Source: Staphylococcus durrellii
GTDB taxonomy: Bacteria > Bacillota > Bacilli > Staphylococcales > Staphylococcaceae
Length of the DNA stretch: 64,000 nucleotides
Assembly (NCBI RefSeq): GCF_015594545.1
Contig: NZ_JADIIO010000001.1
Location: 1,612,001 to 1,676,000 of the forward strand
Reading direction: 5' to 3'
Part shown: positions 61,803 to 64,000 of the stretch, piece after piece
How positions within the stretch are numbered: position 1 is the first letter of the stretch
Layout of the letters: the number at the start of each line of letters is the position of its first letter
Position numbers and translations under genes: made by a program
The notes under the pieces: generated by a model
What the model was told of the DNA's origin: nothing
What the model saw: only the letters and a program-made list of their open reading frames with translations
Database searches by the model: none

Positions 61803-61920
61803 AATAATAAAGATTTTTATAACCTTACTTATAAACTAAGTTGAGATTTTTGTAATACAATATTATATTGTGTAGAAAAGAGTATCTTATAAAGGTAATT
61901 TTATGATGGGGTGTTTATCA

Positions 61921-62829
61921 TTGTTTAAGAAACGAAACCTAAAATGGTTATCGGTACTAGCTACTATTATAATGGCGCTAGTACAATTAGGTGGAGCGCT
62001 CGTTACTAAGACTGGTTCTGCTAACGGCTGTGGTTCTGACTGGCCATTATGCCACGGCGCTTTTCTGCCGCAAAATTTACCAATACAAACAATAATTGAA
62101 TTAAGCCATCGCGCCATATCAGGATTATCCCTAATCGTTGTGGTGTGGTTATCTATTATTGCTTGGAAACACATTGGTTATATAAAAGAAATAAAACCAT
62201 TAGCTGTGATTAGTATCAGTTTTTTATTAATTCAAGCCCTTATAGGTGCTGCTGCTGTAATTTGGCAACAAAACGGCTATATTTTAGCATTACACTTTGG
62301 TATTTCATTGGTTAGTTTTTCTTCAGTTTTCGTCATGACTTTAATTATCTTTGAAGTTGATCGCAAATACGAAGCCGACGAATTATATATTAGAAAACCA
62401 TTACGATCTTTAACATGGATTATGACAGGCATTGTATATTTAACAATTTATACCGGTGCGCTCGTGAGACATAAAAAAGCAAGCCTTGCCTATGGTGAAT
62501 GGCCACTGCCATTTCACGATATCATACCTCATACTGAGGGAGATTGGATTAACTTCATCCATAGAGGTATGGCCTTAATTACTTTTATTTGGATATTATT
62601 AACATTTATACATGCACTTAACAATTATCACAAAAACAGAACCATACGTTACGGTTATACTACTGCATTTATACTAATTATTTTGCAAGTAACCACTGGT
62701 GCATTATCAGTAATTACACATGTAAACTTAATCATTGCTTTACTACATGCTTTAATTATTACTATCTTGTTTGGCTTAATCACCTACTTTATCGTATTAA
62801 TGTTACGAACAATACGTAGTGGTGGCTAA
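61921..62829 (+). CDS. ctaA: haem A synthase
   Basis: Oxidises haem O to haem A for terminal oxidases. The TTG at 61921 ([14 protein letters not shown]) fits the family start (MF-x-KKNLKWL) and has GGGGTG upstream; an ATG six codons earlier (61903) with AAAGG is an alternative. 302 residues, eight membrane helices. Conserved ELSHRAISG near 60, the Cys pair in [12 protein letters not shown] near 35-46, [15 protein letters not shown] and ALLHALI carry the haem-ligand His residues. Confidence 0.95.
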   Translation: MFKKRNLKWLSVLATIIMALVQLGGALVTKTGSANGCGSDWPLCHGAFLPQNLPIQTIIELSHRAISGLSLIVVVWLSIIAWKHIGYIKEIKPLAVISISFLLIQALIGAAAVIWQQNGYILALHFGISLVSFSSVFVMTLIIFEVDRKYEADELYIRKPLRSLTWIMTGIVYLTIYTGALVRHKKASLAYGEWPLPFHDIIPHTEGDWINFIHRGMALITFIWILLTFIHALNNYHKNRTIRYGYTTAFILIILQVTTGALSVITHVNLIIALLHALIITILFGLITYFIVLMLRTIRSGG

Positions 62830-62854
62830 CGTAATGATAAACGCAAACGAATAC

Positions 62855-62892
62855 AAACTCACTTAGTCGTGTAAACGTTAAGTGAGTTTTTT
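62855..62892 (+). terminator. terminator of ctaA
   Basis: 11-bp stem aaactcactta/taagtgagttt (62855-62865, 62879-62889) followed by TTTT. Confidence 0.9.
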
Positions 62893-63073
62893 ATATGAAT
62901 GCCAAGAATAGAAATAATTATCTCAATTAAGAAAATGACATGTTCTAAATTACTTCATTAGCTATAAATCCCAATATACATCCAAAATAATTTTGGCTAT
63001 CTGCTTAAAGTAAGTATATTAGATAAAGGCTACTGATTTAAATTGGCTAAAAAATATATAATAAAAAAACAAT

Positions 63074-63113
63074 AAAAAAACGATTAACGGGTTTGTATTC
63101 AACCCGTTAATCG
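63074..63113 (-). terminator. terminator of pycA
   Basis: 13-bp perfect stem cgattaacgggtt/aacccgttaatcg (63081-63093, 63101-63113) followed on the minus strand by seven U. Confidence 0.93.
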
Positions 63114-63159
63114 GCAATTTGTGCAACACTTTTCTATTTAGATATTAAAAATTATATTT

Positions 63160-64000
63160 TTAATCGACTGGTTCTTTTTCAATTTCGATTAATAAATCTC
63201 CAGTTTCTATGGCATCTCCACTTTGTACAGTTAATTTAGTGACCACGCCATCAAATGGCGCTTGAATTGTCGTTTCCATTTTCATAGCTTCAGTAATTAA
63301 TAAAGCTTGTCCACTCTTCACATTTTCACCTTCAGCAGTTTTTACCTCAGTAACAGAACCCGGCATTTGTGCTCCGATATGGTTAGGATTTAATTTATCT
63401 GCTTTAGGTTTAACACTCACATTAGCTTTAACATTTTCGTCTTGAATATAAATTCTACGAGCTTGACCATTCATATCGTAGAAAATCGTACGTACACCTT
63501 TCTCATCAGGTTCTGTAATAGCTTTTAGTGTAATAATAAGTCGCTTGCCAGTGTCTATTTCAATCTCAACCGTTTCATTATTGCGCATTCCAAAGAAGAA
63601 TGTTGGTGTGTCCAATAATGATACATTACCATATTGTTCTTGAGTTAACATATATTGTTCATAAACTTTTGGGTACAAGACATAACTTATAATATCTTGT
63701 TCCGTAACTTCTTTTTCTTGCTTTTCTTCAAGTTCGGCTCTGACACTTTCAAAGTCGACTGAATCTAAATACTCACCGGGTCTATCTTCTAAAGGATCCT
63801 CACCTTTTAAGACCACTTTTTGTAATTCTTTATTAAATCCATCTACGGGTTGGCCGATATCTCCTTTAAAGAATGATACTACTGATGCTGGGAAATCTAA
63901 TTTATGTCCATCTTTAATAACCTTTTCTTCATCTAAATCATTTTGTACCATGTACAATGCCATGTCGCCGACTATCTTGGATGAAGGCGTAACCTTAACA
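63160..64000 (-). CDS. pycA: pyruvate carboxylase (partial, C-terminal part)
   Basis: Biotin enzyme that carboxylates pyruvate to oxaloacetate. Only about the last 280 codons of a protein near 1150 residues are in the window; the frame is open to 64000 (KVTPSSKIVGDMALYMVQND is internal). Visible: the end of the carboxyltransferase/allosteric region and the C-terminal biotinyl domain with EAMKMETTIQAPFDG, the Lys of AMKM being the biotinylation site. Converges with ctaA, as in S. aureus. Confidence 0.96.
   Translation of the reverse strand, partial: VKVTPSSKIVGDMALYMVQNDLDEEKVIKDGHKLDFPASVVSFFKGDIGQPVDGFNKELQKVVLKGEDPLEDRPGEYLDSVDFESVRAELEEKQEKEVTEQDIISYVLYPKVYEQYMLTQEQYGNVSLLDTPTFFFGMRNNETVEIEIDTGKRLIITLKAITEPDEKGVRTIFYDMNGQARRIYIQDENVKANVSVKPKADKLNPNHIGAQMPGSVTEVKTAEGENVKSGQALLITEAMKMETTIQAPFDGVVTKLTVQSGDAIETGDLLIEIEKEPVD

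Overview
This window is a stretch of low-GC Staphylococcus chromosome. The organism is inferred from gene order and protein sequence: the pyr operon, lspA, ileS, the mra/fts division cluster, bshC, sdhCAB, uvrC, pheST, the ylb genes and ctaAB all follow the staphylococcal layout. Several proteins differ enough from S. aureus (for example a 295-residue DivIB) to suggest a non-aureus, probably coagulase-negative species. I cannot name the species. Almost all genes lie on the minus strand, so the operons read right to left.

Layout on the minus strand, by increasing coordinate. 1-5.3 kb: pyrimidine biosynthesis, pyrR-pyrP-pyrB-pyrC-carA, with PyrR-type attenuators before pyrR and pyrP. 5.4-9.9 kb: rluD, lspA and ileS with an isoleucine T-box. 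10-24.2 kb: divIVA, ylmH, ylmG, sepF, yggS and pgeF, then ftsZ, ftsA, divIB, murD, mraY, pbp1, ftsL, rsmH and mraZ (cell wall and septum). 24.3-27.6 kb: bshC, a GNAT protein (+), a HAD phosphatase and a DUF805-like membrane protein. 27.7-31.1 kb: an accessory region with a candidate structured RNA, a broken small gene, a GNAT gene behind a leader-peptide/terminator element, a VOC-MarR pair, a decayed integrase and tRNA-Arg. 31.3-39.8 kb: phosphodiesterase, rdgB, murI, sdhBAC, uvrC and trxA. 39.9-51.6 kb: mutS2, polX, cvpA, zapA, rnhC (+), pheTS with a T-box, an rRNA methyltransferase, rpmF and a DUF177 gene. 51.7-57.5 kb: tmcAL (+), coaD, rsmD, an uncharacterised gene (+), ylbG, a GDPD (+), ylbF and a CAP-domain protein. 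57.6-64 kb: a stand-alone UvrA-like ATPase (+), ctaM, ctaB, ctaA (+) and the end of pycA.

Most of the window is conserved core genome. The unusual material is (i) the 28.3-31.1 kb segment, which is bounded by 106-bp direct repeats ending in the tRNA-Arg 3' end and carries a frameshifted integrase C-terminus, so it looks like a decayed integrative element with three cargo genes; (ii) a leader peptide overlapping a perfect 19-bp terminator stem ahead of one cargo gene; (iii) single-base lesions or odd signals in core genes: an in-frame TGA near the start of pyrP, an AUA codon where the ylmH start should be, and an in-frame TGA in a small ORF; and (iv) several well-formed regulatory sites (PyrR loops, MraZ boxes, T-boxes, repeats between ctaB and ctaA). 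All functional calls rest on family knowledge and motifs read by eye; no database search was possible.
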